From assembly GCA_036897445.1 (NCBI GenBank), contig JAYMTL010000005.1, forward strand, positions 62,001-126,000: a stretch of 64,000 bases of DNA, read 5' to 3'. Source of the DNA: Pelargonium tetragonum. Taxonomy: Eukaryota; Streptophyta; Magnoliopsida; Geraniales; Geraniaceae. The notes under the pieces are model-generated. The model worked only from the letters and a program-made list of their open reading frames with translations, searched no databases and was not told where the DNA came from. Position numbers and translations under genes: made by a program. Of this stretch, positions 52,951 to 64,000 are shown in pieces. Positions within the stretch are counted from its first letter, which is position 1. Each line of letters begins with the position of its first letter.

Positions 52951-52972
52951 CGTTCCTGGCAAAAAGGGAACG
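52951..52972. other. GC-rich hairpin CGTTCC/GGAACG
   Basis: A 6-bp stem CGTTCC/GGAACG with a 10-nt loop containing CAAAAAG. A second small stem, TTTAGC/GCTAAG, lies just upstream at about 52918-52937. Both are short, and chance cannot be excluded. Confidence 0.35.
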
Positions 52973-54008
52973 CTAGGATGGCAAAATGAGTACACTAAAA
53001 CGACTGAGATCTATAAGTTATATTTATACTTGCCAACCTTTGAATCACTTTCATTTTTTTCTATATTAGATAGAGATACCGCTCTCTCTTTTCTGTATAC
53101 CCTTCTTTGACATTGTAGAGTATTTTGAAAGAGAGCCCCTGGTTGTTATAGCGCATAGGGCGTTTTCTTATGAAGCCTTTATAAATTATGAATGCAATCT
53201 AGTAAAGTAATACCCGACCCACATCCTCTTACTGGAATGGGATAAGTCAAAAGGTGGAAGTCTTTTTTTATAAAAGCTAGCCTTGAAAATAAGAAATCCT
53301 TAAGTGAGGCCCTATAACCATTCTACCGCAGAAAAGAGTAAACTAACACCAGTATATTTAACAGATCTACTCTGAAAGAATTCTCTTTAAATAAAAAGAA
53401 ACCAAGCACTCAATTTTTATTTCAAAGAAGAGCCCTTTTTAACTAACAAATAAACCCGTTAAAACTAAATAATAGCACTCAAAATTTCTAGCTATCCTTC
53501 TTAAGGAAAAAAGGGGTTTAAAGAGCTTTCTATTTTCTATAGATTAAAGAAAAGAATTTCTGGTCCCGATAAAGGACTTAGAGAGGTGTACCCTTTAGTA
53601 AGTGTTATTTAAACTTTAAAGGTCAGGAAAAACCCCTTGAGAAAGATAGTGATACAGGCTTAAAGTCTCTTCCCTGTCTAGGAGAAATCTATCCTCTAAA
53701 CCTAGTCAATCTAACATAGTACTCAAATACCCTTGCCCTACTACTTATATACCTTTACTAAAACCTTGTAAATAATTATACTATAACTTTAAGAAGAAAT
53801 ACCTAGCTTACCCTTTTCAAGGAAAAAGACTTAGAAGACTCCAATTATTAGAGGCATTCTTGAGCTAAAAGTTTTAAGAGAAATAAGAAAAACACAAGAC
53901 TGGATTCAACTATTCGCCTAGTGACTAGTAAATAAATTAAGAACTCATAGATTCTGTGCCTAATATTATAGTATAACGTAGTCTATGCTATAATATTCTT
54001 TAAGCCTT

Positions 54009-54115
54009 AACCTCCCTCACTACGTTCTGGGTTGGAAAGAAGGATTTATTCATTATCGATTAAGGCATATTCCTCTTTAACTGATTAAAAAGGGAACAAG
54101 ATAAATCTTGCCTTA
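54009..54115 (+). repeat. Hairpin-core repeat, copy 3
   Basis: Ends in the same 19-mer, CAAGATAAATCTTGCCTTA, at 54097-54115, some 45 kb from copies 1 and 2. It begins with AACCTCCCTCACTACG, loosely matching the CCTCC-rich start of the other copies. The identical core within diverged flanks suggests either recent spread of the core or selection on it. Confidence 0.6.
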
Positions 54116-55217
54116 CTTAACAACTATAGGATACAAAAACTAGTAGAACTAACTTATATAGTATTATACACAAGCAACAAGCTATCTATCTCTAGCAAAC
54201 AAGCTAAGAATACATTGGCTTAGAAGTCTCTATCCAAATCCTCTATCTAAGTGGCCCTATAACATAGGTTCTCAAACAAGAGTTCTAGCTCTCTAAGGTT
54301 TGTAATAAGGAAAGCTCTTCGCACTAGCTACATCCCAATAGAACAACTAACTGGTAAAGAGATTCAACTGATTAATTTAATAAAGAAACAAAATCAACAA
54401 CCTGTACAACCAAGAAATCCTGAACCTGCTATACTTTAAGGGTAATAGAATCTCAATGTCTGCCCCATAAGCAGCAAGAGCTTTAAACACCGGTCCCTCA
54501 AGTTCTGGAAACAGTTTCAATTAGCTCCTGGAATCCCTTCCCAACTTCCTAGTTAAGAGCTACAATTATCTGTTATCAATTCTTAGGAACCTGCCTTATT
54601 TCTCAAAAGAAAAAATCTGTTCCTTGCAATACAAATGCTTGCTTTAGCTACAACAAAGACAAGAGAAACGGGCTTTCACTGGTTCGCTTTCCTACATAGT
54701 TAATCTTCTTTCATTAGCTGCAAACAATGCCGAACTGTCTTCCGCACCACTTCGACAAGAGAGAGAGCTACACCGAATTACAAAGAATTAGAATTAATCA
54801 AAGGTTTTAATCATTCCTAAACTCAGAACTAAATAAAGTGTCTCCTTGGCCTTGAAGGAAGTTGTTACAGCAATGACATTTATTCCTTTACCGGTTCAGT
54901 AAAAGATAATAAGTTGACAGAGGATAGAATAGATCCAATACTATGCCGTCACCAACCGACAGCTAAGATGGATTTAGAGTTTGGTCCTAAGGAAATGAGT
55001 ACTATTGAATACAAACCCTCAATTGACAGGAACTCAATAAAGAGCACAAAAGTGCTTGGACTGCTAAGGCTAAGATAGTGCAACACTTACTTGCAAAGGG
55101 TTTCCCTCATGAAATAGAATAAGAATTCTGTTCTGCTATACACATAAATACCTTTGCTAGCTATACAGATATTGGCTTACAGGAATACATTTTTCTAAGA
55201 CTCCTTTCCTAAAACAA

Positions 55218-55246
55218 ATAGAAATTCCTAGGACTTCTCCTATTAG
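55218..55246 (-). repeat. 29-bp perfect inverted repeat, right arm
   Basis: Exact reverse complement of 40633-40661. On the minus strand it runs directly into TATTTGTTTTAGGAAAGGAG, linking two modules that are apart near 40.7 kb. Upstream on the minus strand it is preceded by GTGTAAGCAGGTAAC and, further, by CTAAAGGAGTTC, which also occur around 40.6-40.75 kb in another order. Confidence 0.75.
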
Positions 55247-55954
55247 AGTAGAGTTACCTGCTTACACAGAAGTAAACTACCTAGTTCTATTATCTGTTGA
55301 ATGAACTCCTTTAGCAACAACTAGAAATAGCAACAATTCTGATAAAGTAGTGTCCCAACCATGAAGAGTCTTCTATTATATCTTACTTAGGAAGTGAAAG
55401 CAGGCCTTTGCAAGTGGGGTTGAAGAAAGGGAAGTTGAGTCTAAGCGGATAGAAGGTATCTGTTTTAGCTTTGTTTCATTGGAGTCTGTACCTAGTTATT
55501 GTATTGAGGGTGCGTGCAGCTTTTCAAGTGGAGCTTTAGAGACCAAATTCCCCTTATTATTCAATGGAAAGTTGCATTATTTTCACAGGAAGATTTTCAA
55601 CAGCGTAGGATGCTTTTCGGTCTATTAGACCTTGGGTGGCAGCACTATTTCTATTGATGAAGGTTACTTACCTATTTTCCTATTTTGTAGAATGTAAATA
55701 CCCTTTTGATAGATCAACTTGATGGGAATTCTTTTAGTCTTTGGGATTCCAGCACAAGTCAATCAAAGAGTTTTCGGAGTTTTCTATAAAAGGGAACTTT
55801 CTTCACTTCATGTCATGCTAGGATCCCAGTAACCTAAGAAAACTCCAGGGCTTTCTAAAAGGTTTCCGAGTCAAATGTACTGTACAAACAGCTTAGCTTA
55901 AGAAGTACCCGAACTGAACATTCTAGATAGTCATTTTAGGTATTAACTTTGGCA

Positions 55955-55973
55955 GGATTCTATTTCTTTTGTA
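55955..55973 (+). repeat. AGATTCTATTT repeat, copy 3
   Basis: GGATTCTATTTCTTTTGTA, plus orientation. It is closest to 38751-38772 and supports the plus orientation of the family after the 55.4 kb switch. Confidence 0.5.
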
Positions 55974-57373
55974 CTCCTTATTTCAGTTTTATAGTTTGTA
56001 TAAGGCGGCAAGGGGTTTATTAAAGGGGTTTTCATGTCCTGTTCTGCTTTTAGGATTCTGTATCAAAAAAGAATATAAGGAAATTCCTAATTTTATGATT
56101 TATTGGAAGTATTTACTGAAATTTACTGAATAAGATTCTTCTATACTTCATTTATATCCTTTCATTTTGTTATTATTTGAGTGTAGCTAGGAGGTTGTCT
56201 ACTTAGTAGCTTTTGTGTTCGAGAGCTTTTGGGAGTATCCATAAAGCTAAGTGAATCTGTTTTCGGTTTTTCCAGTTCCAGTAAGTAAGTGAAGGAAGTT
56301 CTCTTTTCCTGATGTTAGTCTTCGTAGTGTGAGGTTCAGTATCTACAGTACTACCTATAAAGACTTTCCCGCCCTCCACTACGTTGCAGTTGGGTAGATA
56401 GATTCATCTATGCACTTTAAGGTTCTATCTTCTTTTACCGATAAGCACATAAAGGCAAGACTCATTAAAAACCAGAAGCACTCTTGATTAACAGAATACT
56501 TGAGTCGAGATAGCTATACCTGTCTCTTTACGAGTCCTTGTCTTATGGAGCTTCTGGGTTTTATTGCAACTAGGAGTTCTGCATTCTTCTAGCCTACTGT
56601 TACTGTACCTATTCTTATACCTTTTTTTTAGTAGTAAAGTTTTTTTTAGTTCTATATTAACCAGTTGGTATACAGTACATGCTTTTATTTTGATGGTTAA
56701 ATCAGACTTGTTCGGCACGTCAAAGGTTCAATTCAAGTCGGAAACCCTTAGTAGACTGTCAAAGGCAAAGAAAGGTCTTGCTTTTTAGATTTTCAGTGTT
56801 TGGAATTAGAAATAGATATGCAGTCCTAAGGGGGTTTCTAATGGTTGAGAGCCTAGAGACTCTAGTTTAGAATTAGAAGTTTCCTTGTAGAAAACATATT
56901 GCTGCTTCAGAGATAGTTAAATGCTAAACATCCCTTGGCTGGCCTAGGGGGTGGCGACAGAATTTTCTGCAATGCTATAAGAGTGGTTTATTTTAAATTA
57001 TGCACGACTACAACTTGCTTTTTAATTTTTAATAACAAGGTATGGCTCTTAAAAAATTCCTGTGTTTTTCGAGCCAAAAATATACCGCGACGCTTTCTTT
57101 TTGCTAGGAAGCAGTTCCGAACACAGTTTGTAAATCTGGAACTTATAAAAAAATCTTATTCTAATCCTCAGGGAGTCCTATGCCTACGCGTGTAGTAAAG
57201 CATGGCCTTATAGATATGCAAGGAGCTCCTTTTCTTCCACTAAAGAATAAGTAAAACAAAGAAGAAGTAAATCAGGTGTGTTATAGTGTATGTATGCATA
57301 TTCTAAAAACTAGAATACGATAGATGCCTCAGGAGCCTCAAGCAACAGGATACAAGACATAAACCTCTCTCCC

Positions 57374-57407
57374 AAGCAAGAAAACAACATAAGCAAGAAA
57401 ACAACAT
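57374..57407 (+). repeat. Tandem AAGCAAGAAAACAACAT x2
   Basis: Two exact 17-bp copies lie head to tail, the longest perfect tandem repeat I found. Its freedom from mutations suggests a recent duplication. Confidence 0.7.
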
Positions 57408-60400
57408 ATTTCAAACAACAAGCTTTTTTCGTTTGAGATAGATATTACCTAAGCTAAGCGATTCCCTTGTTCGAAAAAGGTATTGATTTTACGCAACGTA
57501 AATTACAAATTGAAAAAGGGAAAAAGTAGGTCAAAAAAGCCCCTTTTCTCCTCTTGAAAGTGCCTTAAAAAGGGGTACTTTAACATATGGTTTTTGTGAC
57601 CCTTTCTTTAATGCCATATCCTCTCCGAATGAAGTTCTGATTAAATAGGGCGGTTTTTATATGCGTTGCCCTTCTCAGTTTTGTTGTAGTACAGTTTTGG
57701 TTTTACGGGGTAGGTAACTAGCACTTAACTAAACAGAGGCCAAAGTAAAGAGTTTATAAGGGTCTATTAGTAAACACCTTGGATTACCAAAAAAATAGAC
57801 CAAGGTCAAATCCGGATCTAAGTAGAATTTAGGGCATTCCGAAGGGGATAACATTGCATAACTACATAAAACTCTTTTTTCTAAGTAAAAAACGCTCTAA
57901 GAATAGGAAAAAGTCAAAACGGGTTCGCGGAAAGGGCAGTAACTCTTACTCTAAAAAGGAACTCGCGATGGTTATAGTAGGCCTTGAATATGCAACAAAT
58001 ACAAAATTTACTGGATAAAGTAAAAGCAGGAGAGGATAAGACTTATGAATAGTATTAAAACTTCGATAAGGTCTACCCCTACTTAATTACCGACTACAAT
58101 TTTGAAGTATTTAGGGGGGTCCTTTCGTAAAAACTAAGAGGCATAGATAGTTGGAGAACTTGGAGATTTTACGCATAGGAGTACACATTAAAAGTTTCGT
58201 TGCAGAAGAGGGATTCAAGTTCTTCACATTTATAATAAAATCCGGTTATACTCCTCGAGAATATAAAAACCCAAGGAAAGAGGGCACTCACCTAGAAGTT
58301 TCCGCGAATTTTAGTGTACTGAGCGACTCGCGAATGCATTCTTTAGAAGCAAAAGCACCCTAAAACCCTGTACAGGTATAGAGACAAGTAGATTTCAAAA
58401 ACTTATTGAAGAAGGATCCCACTTGACTTGATAAAATTAGGAAAAGTACATCCGTATAAGGAGTGTCTAAACCTAGGCTATAAGTTGTTTCTATCTTTGA
58501 CATAGTAAATTAGCTCGTATTCCCACAGGCCTATTCTCACTAAACTTTCATTCCAGGTTATGAAAAACCATAGACGAAGCCTTAAGTTCAGAACACTTAA
58601 GAAAAAATGACACAGTAAGAGTAACTTTATAAAAAACTACTATCAGAAACTGACTGAACAAAGTAATGAAAATGTAAGCATATAAGATAAGACCCAGCTT
58701 AATAGGAATTTCCTGTACAAAAGAAAGAGAGTGTTATTGATCCAAAATACTTGAATTAAAGACTTTGAGATTGCAATGAGAGTTCAGCCTTGAAAGTAAG
58801 ATATGTAAGCCTTTCTAAAATTATACTAAATAAAAACACTAACTAAGTCACTTGCGTAAAAAAAGCGAAAGCGCCGAGTCGAGACATCCTGTAGATTTTT
58901 ATGCCGCGCATTGCTTTGAGGTATCACCTCAGTGTACGTGTACTGTAAAGTTTCTTTATGAGACACCTATTCCACAAATAAGTATGTATAAGTCAATTGG
59001 TCTTAAAGTGAGGACTCTTTTTTCTTGGATTTGAGAAGGGGGCTGTTGGGAATCTTAGTTATATCTCAATAATTTGTTTGGAACTTAGTGTATCTATTAG
59101 AAGAGTTAAGATATGCCCTTTTCTTAAGTATTTCTTGTGGGCGCGATAGTTAAATATTTAACGCTCTACTAGATAAGGACTAAGTAAATTCGGGAATGAG
59201 AACTTTTTCACAGTTTTTTATTACTCTACATTAATACGAAATTAGACTAGGTGTAGGTATATCCACAAAGAATCTTGCGAGGATTTTGGGCATAGTATCC
59301 TTTTTTTCTATCAAGAGAAGTACTTTTATGATTAAATTAAAGATATTAAAGATATAACTAAAAACTTACTGTAACAGAAACTCTTACTAGAGCTGCACAA
59401 AGCTGGGCTCAGCTTAAATTCTCCGACTGAAGTAAAGCAATCTTTGAATATCATCACCACTAATACCTGGAATTTAAAGTATAAAAAGCTTAGCTCAATT
59501 CCTTATTCTAGTAAAGTCGTTTAGTTCTAAGGTAAGGGTCTATGGGAAGGAACAAAGTGAAGTCATATAGTATATATACAAAGTTGTGTAGTTTGTAATC
59601 TCAGAATGCGGAATTGGTACAATATCTACTTAACAATAGATTAGCTTTCTATATAAATAAGTCGAACATCTTTATACCTAAGATTATATAATTTCCATGA
59701 GTTGTGTTCTGATAGGGGGAAAGCTCGTTTTCTGGAAGACCAGCAATAGTAAATCTTTATTATCTGGGTAATTCTTGTTAAAGAAAAGCTGCTCGTGCAC
59801 AGTAGTCCTTATGATTATTCTCTATTGAAAGTCTAAGATAGACATCCATCCTATAGTAATTTCAGGGTATGCCAATAAGAAAAATGAAATGAATAAAAAA
59901 TCTTTAGACTTTGGTCAGATTTACCGATTTTTGAGATTACTTCGTATCTTCTTAGCTAAAAAATTTCTCAGTGTTTTTACTCTTCTACTCTATGCGGATC
60001 TTTTAATAAGTAATACAAAATATTTGTTATAGGCTGCTCTATCTATTTAGAAAAAAACGGGAGGGTCGTCCACAGTTTAACTTACGGGCCCTCTTTTCTT
60101 TAAGTTAAATAAATTTAGTTTTACAAAAGAAATGCAAATTAGAAATTTGTTGAATCGCTAGTAGTTTTATGTATAAATTTTCTATTAGACAGTTTCTTTT
60201 AAAAATGTTTATGACATAATGGAACTGCTATATACCTGATTATGGTATAGATTTTTGGTTAATAATTTAATTTCAGATTATTCTTTTTAAAATCTCTCAA
60301 ATTACACTAAGAGCTACTTACGAATAGATAGTACAGAGTCCGAAGAACACTTTTATAACCAACACATATCCCAATACGTAAGCTGCGAACCCATTCCGAC

Positions 60401-63400
60401 CTCAATTCTCGACCCAGGACCCCTGCTAATTGTAGACCTTTTTACTAACGAAAACTTCTTACTTTTATTAGCTAAACTGTGATGAGGGTCTTCCCTCCTA
60501 GAGTCCTTCCTACAACCGAAAAAATCCTTTTTATTAAAAGAGTCTTATTCCGGGTTTTTGCCTTAAGGAATTTTCCCTATTCTAAGTATTATATGGGGAT
60601 CCAGGACAAGGGCTTTGCCTATCTCTAGCCCAGTCCATTCTCGGGTTACAGGATTTCTATACATATTCGTATCCGGGTTTCTTGATCTTTAGTTATATGA
60701 GTTCTACTTTCATGTCTAAATCAAAAAAATTCCTATTTCTTTTTAATGCCCAAAGCATGTAAACTCTTAAATTTATTGCAATATTGTATTAAAGTTAAAC
60801 CTACTCGTTAAGGACTCCTCCAAAAGCTTTAGAACCCCCTATTCTTAATTTATAGAAATGCAATTTTAGTTAAGTTTTTAGAGAATACTTTATTTAAAAG
60901 AAAAGGTCCTCTTGAATTTTAATATTGCTAGCACTAGAAAAGGAGGGTTACGTCTTCTATCCGGGGGTTTTCCCTAAGTTAAAGAGATATAACAAAGCAA
61001 GCAACCGACAATTCTAAACAACTCATGGAAATAACCCATATAAATAGTAACAAACTAGCTAATCAGTTATCTAAACTCGCTGCGTAAGAAAGAAAGTCTA
61101 TCATCTAAGTGATATTGATCATAGACAAGCTTTAGTTGTGAATAAGTAGATAGCTAAGGCTCGCCTGAATTCATTATTTAAACTAGGGGTTTCCCTGTAA
61201 GAGTCAACAAACCTATATTTTTTAATCACTTAGATATAAAAAAAACCCCCAGCCCGTACGAACGGAATCGTTTGAGAGATTTCCTAGTATGTCACAGGGG
61301 AATCCGGATCCGCTTGTCCTTAAGAGACCCACTCTCCTTATTTGTAATAAATCCTACTTTTAAACTAAGTTGTAGCTCTAGTTATGAATCGTGAATACTA
61401 TATGATTCTTGTATAATTTCTGAAATTACCCTTTGAAAACCCGAAAAACGCATGTCAACTTGACACTCTACTTGCAATCCCGCTTTTAACTGATAAGAAA
61501 TGTGAGAGCTAAGAGATGCAGCCCAACTCCCAGGTCCTGTAGGAATATTTAAAAGCTATTCATAATTGTTAATAACTTGGTACTACTCTGAAGAATAGGG
61601 TGCCCTATAAATGAAAGTGAACAACGAAACCACTCCTCTGTATTTTTCAAATCGTGAATTCAAATCACTAAAAAAAATGAATCTAAATAGTAAAATAAGA
61701 AGAAAACAATTTTGCTCTAGTATTTCCTAGAATGGGCAAAAATCTCCAATATCAACGAATTCCGATATTTGGCTTTATTCTGCTTTTGGAAAAGGAGTCC
61801 TGGTCGGAAACAAAAACTTACTAGGTTCCTTGCTTAAACCAGATTTGATCCCTTTTTGAGTTCTGATAAGTCAAATGGTAATATCTGAATTCTTTGTCCA
61901 AGAGTCATAAGTTACTTCCCCCTTTCTCTCGAATCTGGGTCCCTTTTGATCGAGTTCTAAAAGTAGAGTCCGTGTAGGTTAATGAAAACTTCGAAATTAG
62001 CACGGTAGCCAGTCTACTATACCTCTACTTTTTGGACATCTGAGTCTAAATAATAGCGAAAAAAGAAAGGGAAGCTGGTATACCACACAAGATTTCGCAA
62101 GGGGATCCGTTCTACCAAAGTTAAGAGAATAGGAGACCCCTTTTTGCTTACTAAGCAATCCCGCCGGATATAGAAAAGAAAGAAGATTAGATAGGAAAAA
62201 CAAGACTAGAGGGGCATCGCTTGGCAAAAGAAATTTATAATGAATAGAAAAACTCGCCCTCTTACCTAAAGAAATGCTCTATTTTAGTGTGATCTAAATT
62301 CTACAAATATAGGTAACATATTCCTAGCTTTAATCTTATAAATTAAATACCAGAGGGTAGTAGCGACCCCTTGCTCAATTCAGTTTCTTTGCTCTATTTC
62401 ATAACTCAATCAAAAAAGGATACCGAGTTTTATAAATTGATAAAAATCCCTTTTAACTGGTCAGAGAGGTAATTTACCTGATTTTAGTCCAGAATTAAGG
62501 AAATGAATTAAAAATGTAAATAACCACAAGGCGGGCCTTAGAAGCAGTAGGAAAAACAAAAATTCAGATAGGGATAACCCTTTACCAGCCCTTTACAGGC
62601 TTACTTGCTAAAAGAGAATCTCTACAACGGTATTATCTAGGCAAATACTTCTGTACATTTAGTAAAAAGTTTCAAAAAGGTTGCAAAACCTACTTACGGA
62701 AAGTAGGCCTAAGCTGTTAATACAGTAAAAGCTTAAGAAAAGAGAACTTAAAAATATTAGATCTTAACCTGCTTTAGTAGGGTAGTTAATAAGGGCTTCT
62801 CTGTAGTTATATTCCTAAACGGGGGCGCTAATAAAAGTTCAGTTTTTACATCTTAAGGATTAAGCATAGATTTCTTGACAAGAATAAAGCTCCTTATAGT
62901 ATAGCTTTGGGTTTGCTTTCCTAAGTCGTTGATAAATGAGAGAGAATACTTAAAAATTGGTTTTAGTATTGTTTTAATTAATGATTTGTTGTCCTGAGTC
63001 CTTTTATGGAAAGTATTCACTTACTCAATAGGGTGTAATATCTAAGATTCTTTTTATTATTCCAGATTTTTAAGTTTAATTGATTAGAGAAAGGTAGCAT
63101 TTCATTTTGTTCCTCAGGATATTCGTAAGGAGCGGGCTTAGCTGAAAAGTAAGGGTTGGTTTTTTTAGGGGTTCCTTGCTATACCATTAAAGGATACCCG
63201 TTCCTTGTAGGATTAGCTTCTTGGCTTAAGATGTTGAATTAGAAATGTGATTAATTTAATAAAATCTAACCACTCTAAAAAGCTAAGTACTTAGCCAGAA
63301 CGTCTATTATCAATTGTTGATCTTCTTACAATGAAAATGTTAAGCGCTCCAGCTTACTCTTGTTTTTAGAGCAGGTCTACAAGCAATTTTCAGGGTCAAA

Positions 63401-63843
63401 AAACTAAAGGACTTTAATTAGATAGGTCTTTTTTTTTTATATTATATACTCTTATACGTGGGCCGCATTTACTAGGGTTACTTTTTCTATATTCGTTTGA
63501 AGGCCAGAACTTCCTTATTCCATTACGAGTTATTCTATAATACTAAGTACCAATTATTATTACTGTTAAAAATGAAACAAGATTTATGATTTGTCCGATC
63601 ACGAAGGAAGAGACCCGCTACTTTGTATTTCCTTGAGGTATACTCCTGATGGAATAGAAGTGTTAACAAAGTTATTAATTAGTATCAAAAGTTCTAGGAT
63701 ATAGGTACGCAAAATACGCGCTTTCACTCTCCAAAAACTTGGTTTCGAAATCAAAGTAATACTAACAGGTTTAGGAAAAGTAAGAAAGAAAATTCTAAAC
63801 TCTAAGAAAGGGTTTAGATAAGGTATATTTAGTGAGCCCAATG

Positions 63844-63877
63844 AAAACCCCGGGTTAACGTGGGTTACGGGGTTTTT
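63844..63877 (+). terminator. Terminator-like hairpin
   Basis: AAAACCCCG at 63844-63852 pairs exactly with CGGGGTTTT at 63868-63876 around a 15-nt loop, and the T run continues to 63877. The GC core followed by T residues resembles an intrinsic terminator or organellar 3'-end hairpin on the plus strand. No gene lies upstream to be terminated (the nearest open frame, 63599-63841, is on the other strand), so this may be only a larger member of the A/G-C/T palindrome class. Confidence 0.35.
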
Positions 63878-64000
63878 GCTTGATACTACAGAAATCAGAA
63901 CTGAACACTTAAGGAGTTTAGCAGCTGTTGGACTTATAGTGTCCTGCCTAACTAGTGTAACTAGTTGCTCTGAATGGAGCTTTACTTGGTTGCTTGGAAA

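Larger units (their letters stand above)
43640..53640. other. Gene-free A-type tract 4
   Basis: AT-rich DNA with frequent mini-palindromes and no convincing open frame; the longest are 80 codons at 52343-52585 (-), 65 at 50124-50321 (+) and 64 at 51200-51394 (+). A 14-bp palindrome CGAACTTAAGTTCG lies at 46400-46413, but several of this length are expected by chance. Weak tRNA-like strings are discussed separately. Confidence 0.55.
53640..56930. other. Gene-free B-type tract 4 with strand switch
   Basis: From about 53.9 to 55.37 kb the DNA is A/C-rich and carries the B-type family in reverse orientation (CATTAGC at 54712, CTTTACC at 54878, the 29-bp arm at 55218). From about 55.4 kb it becomes G/T-rich and carries plus-strand modules such as GGATTCTATTTCTTTTG at 55955. 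The switch lies near 55370-55400. Two overlapping open frames of 74-76 codons on opposite strands (56488-56718, 56564-56788) look like chance. Confidence 0.5.
56930..64000. other. Gene-free A-type tract 5
   Basis: AT-rich DNA with mini-palindromes and small patches of B-like texture at about 57.24-57.43, 58.56-58.84 and 59.3-59.9 kb. The longest open frames are 86 codons (56935-57195, +), 80 (63599-63841, -) and 76 (61997-62227, -), none recognisable. A short G-run/C-run hairpin, GAGGG/CCCTC at 60061-60093, is followed by TTTTCTTT. Confidence 0.55.

Overview
I can support no protein-coding gene, no intact rRNA or tRNA gene, no CRISPR array and no recognisable transposon in this window. The longest open frames are 96 codons (29181-29471, minus), 95 codons (42797-43084, plus) and 88 codons (30945-31211, minus). 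None has a recognisable motif. By eye the DNA is about one-third G+C. At that composition roughly 7% of random codons are stops, so stop-free runs of up to about 100 codons are expected by chance in 64 kb read in six frames.

The source is most likely a greatly expanded, gene-poor organelle genome (mitochondrion or plastid), or nuclear DNA derived from one. The evidence is: (1) a relic resembling organellar/bacterial-type trnQ at 11598-11672 (+); (2) a more damaged relic resembling trnW at 3729-3803 (-); (3) AT-richness with many short inverted repeats, a known style of expanded organelle DNA in green algae and some fungi. Short strings such as CCTCCCTGCGGTCGGTAAGG recall dispersed repeats of chlorophycean green-algal organelles, but that is only an impression. 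I cannot name the organism or choose between mitochondrion and plastid.

The layout is a mosaic of two textures. 'A-type' DNA (about 1-6480, 8950-18730, 20480-38000, 43640-53640, 56930-64000) is studded about every 100 bp with tiny purine-to-pyrimidine inverted repeats of the form AAAGGG-n-CCCTTT (GGGATTCCC, GGAGTCCC, AAAGGGTCCTTT and variants). 'B-type' DNA (about 6480-8950, 18730-20480, 38000-43640, 53640-56930, with small patches near 25.8 kb and 59.3-59.9 kb) has few of these and instead carries longer dispersed repeats shared between tracts. Examples are a 19-bp hairpin core present three times (8134, 8593, 54097) and a perfect 29-bp inverted repeat joining 40.6 kb to 55.2 kb. In B-type tracts the repeat family switches strand, most clearly near 39.5, 40.4 and 55.4 kb. 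All tract boundaries are approximate and drawn by eye.

No genes work together here that I can see. What is worth attention is the repeat architecture, a 15-bp hairpin at 21531-21579, a terminator-like hairpin at 63844-63877, and the two tRNA relics.
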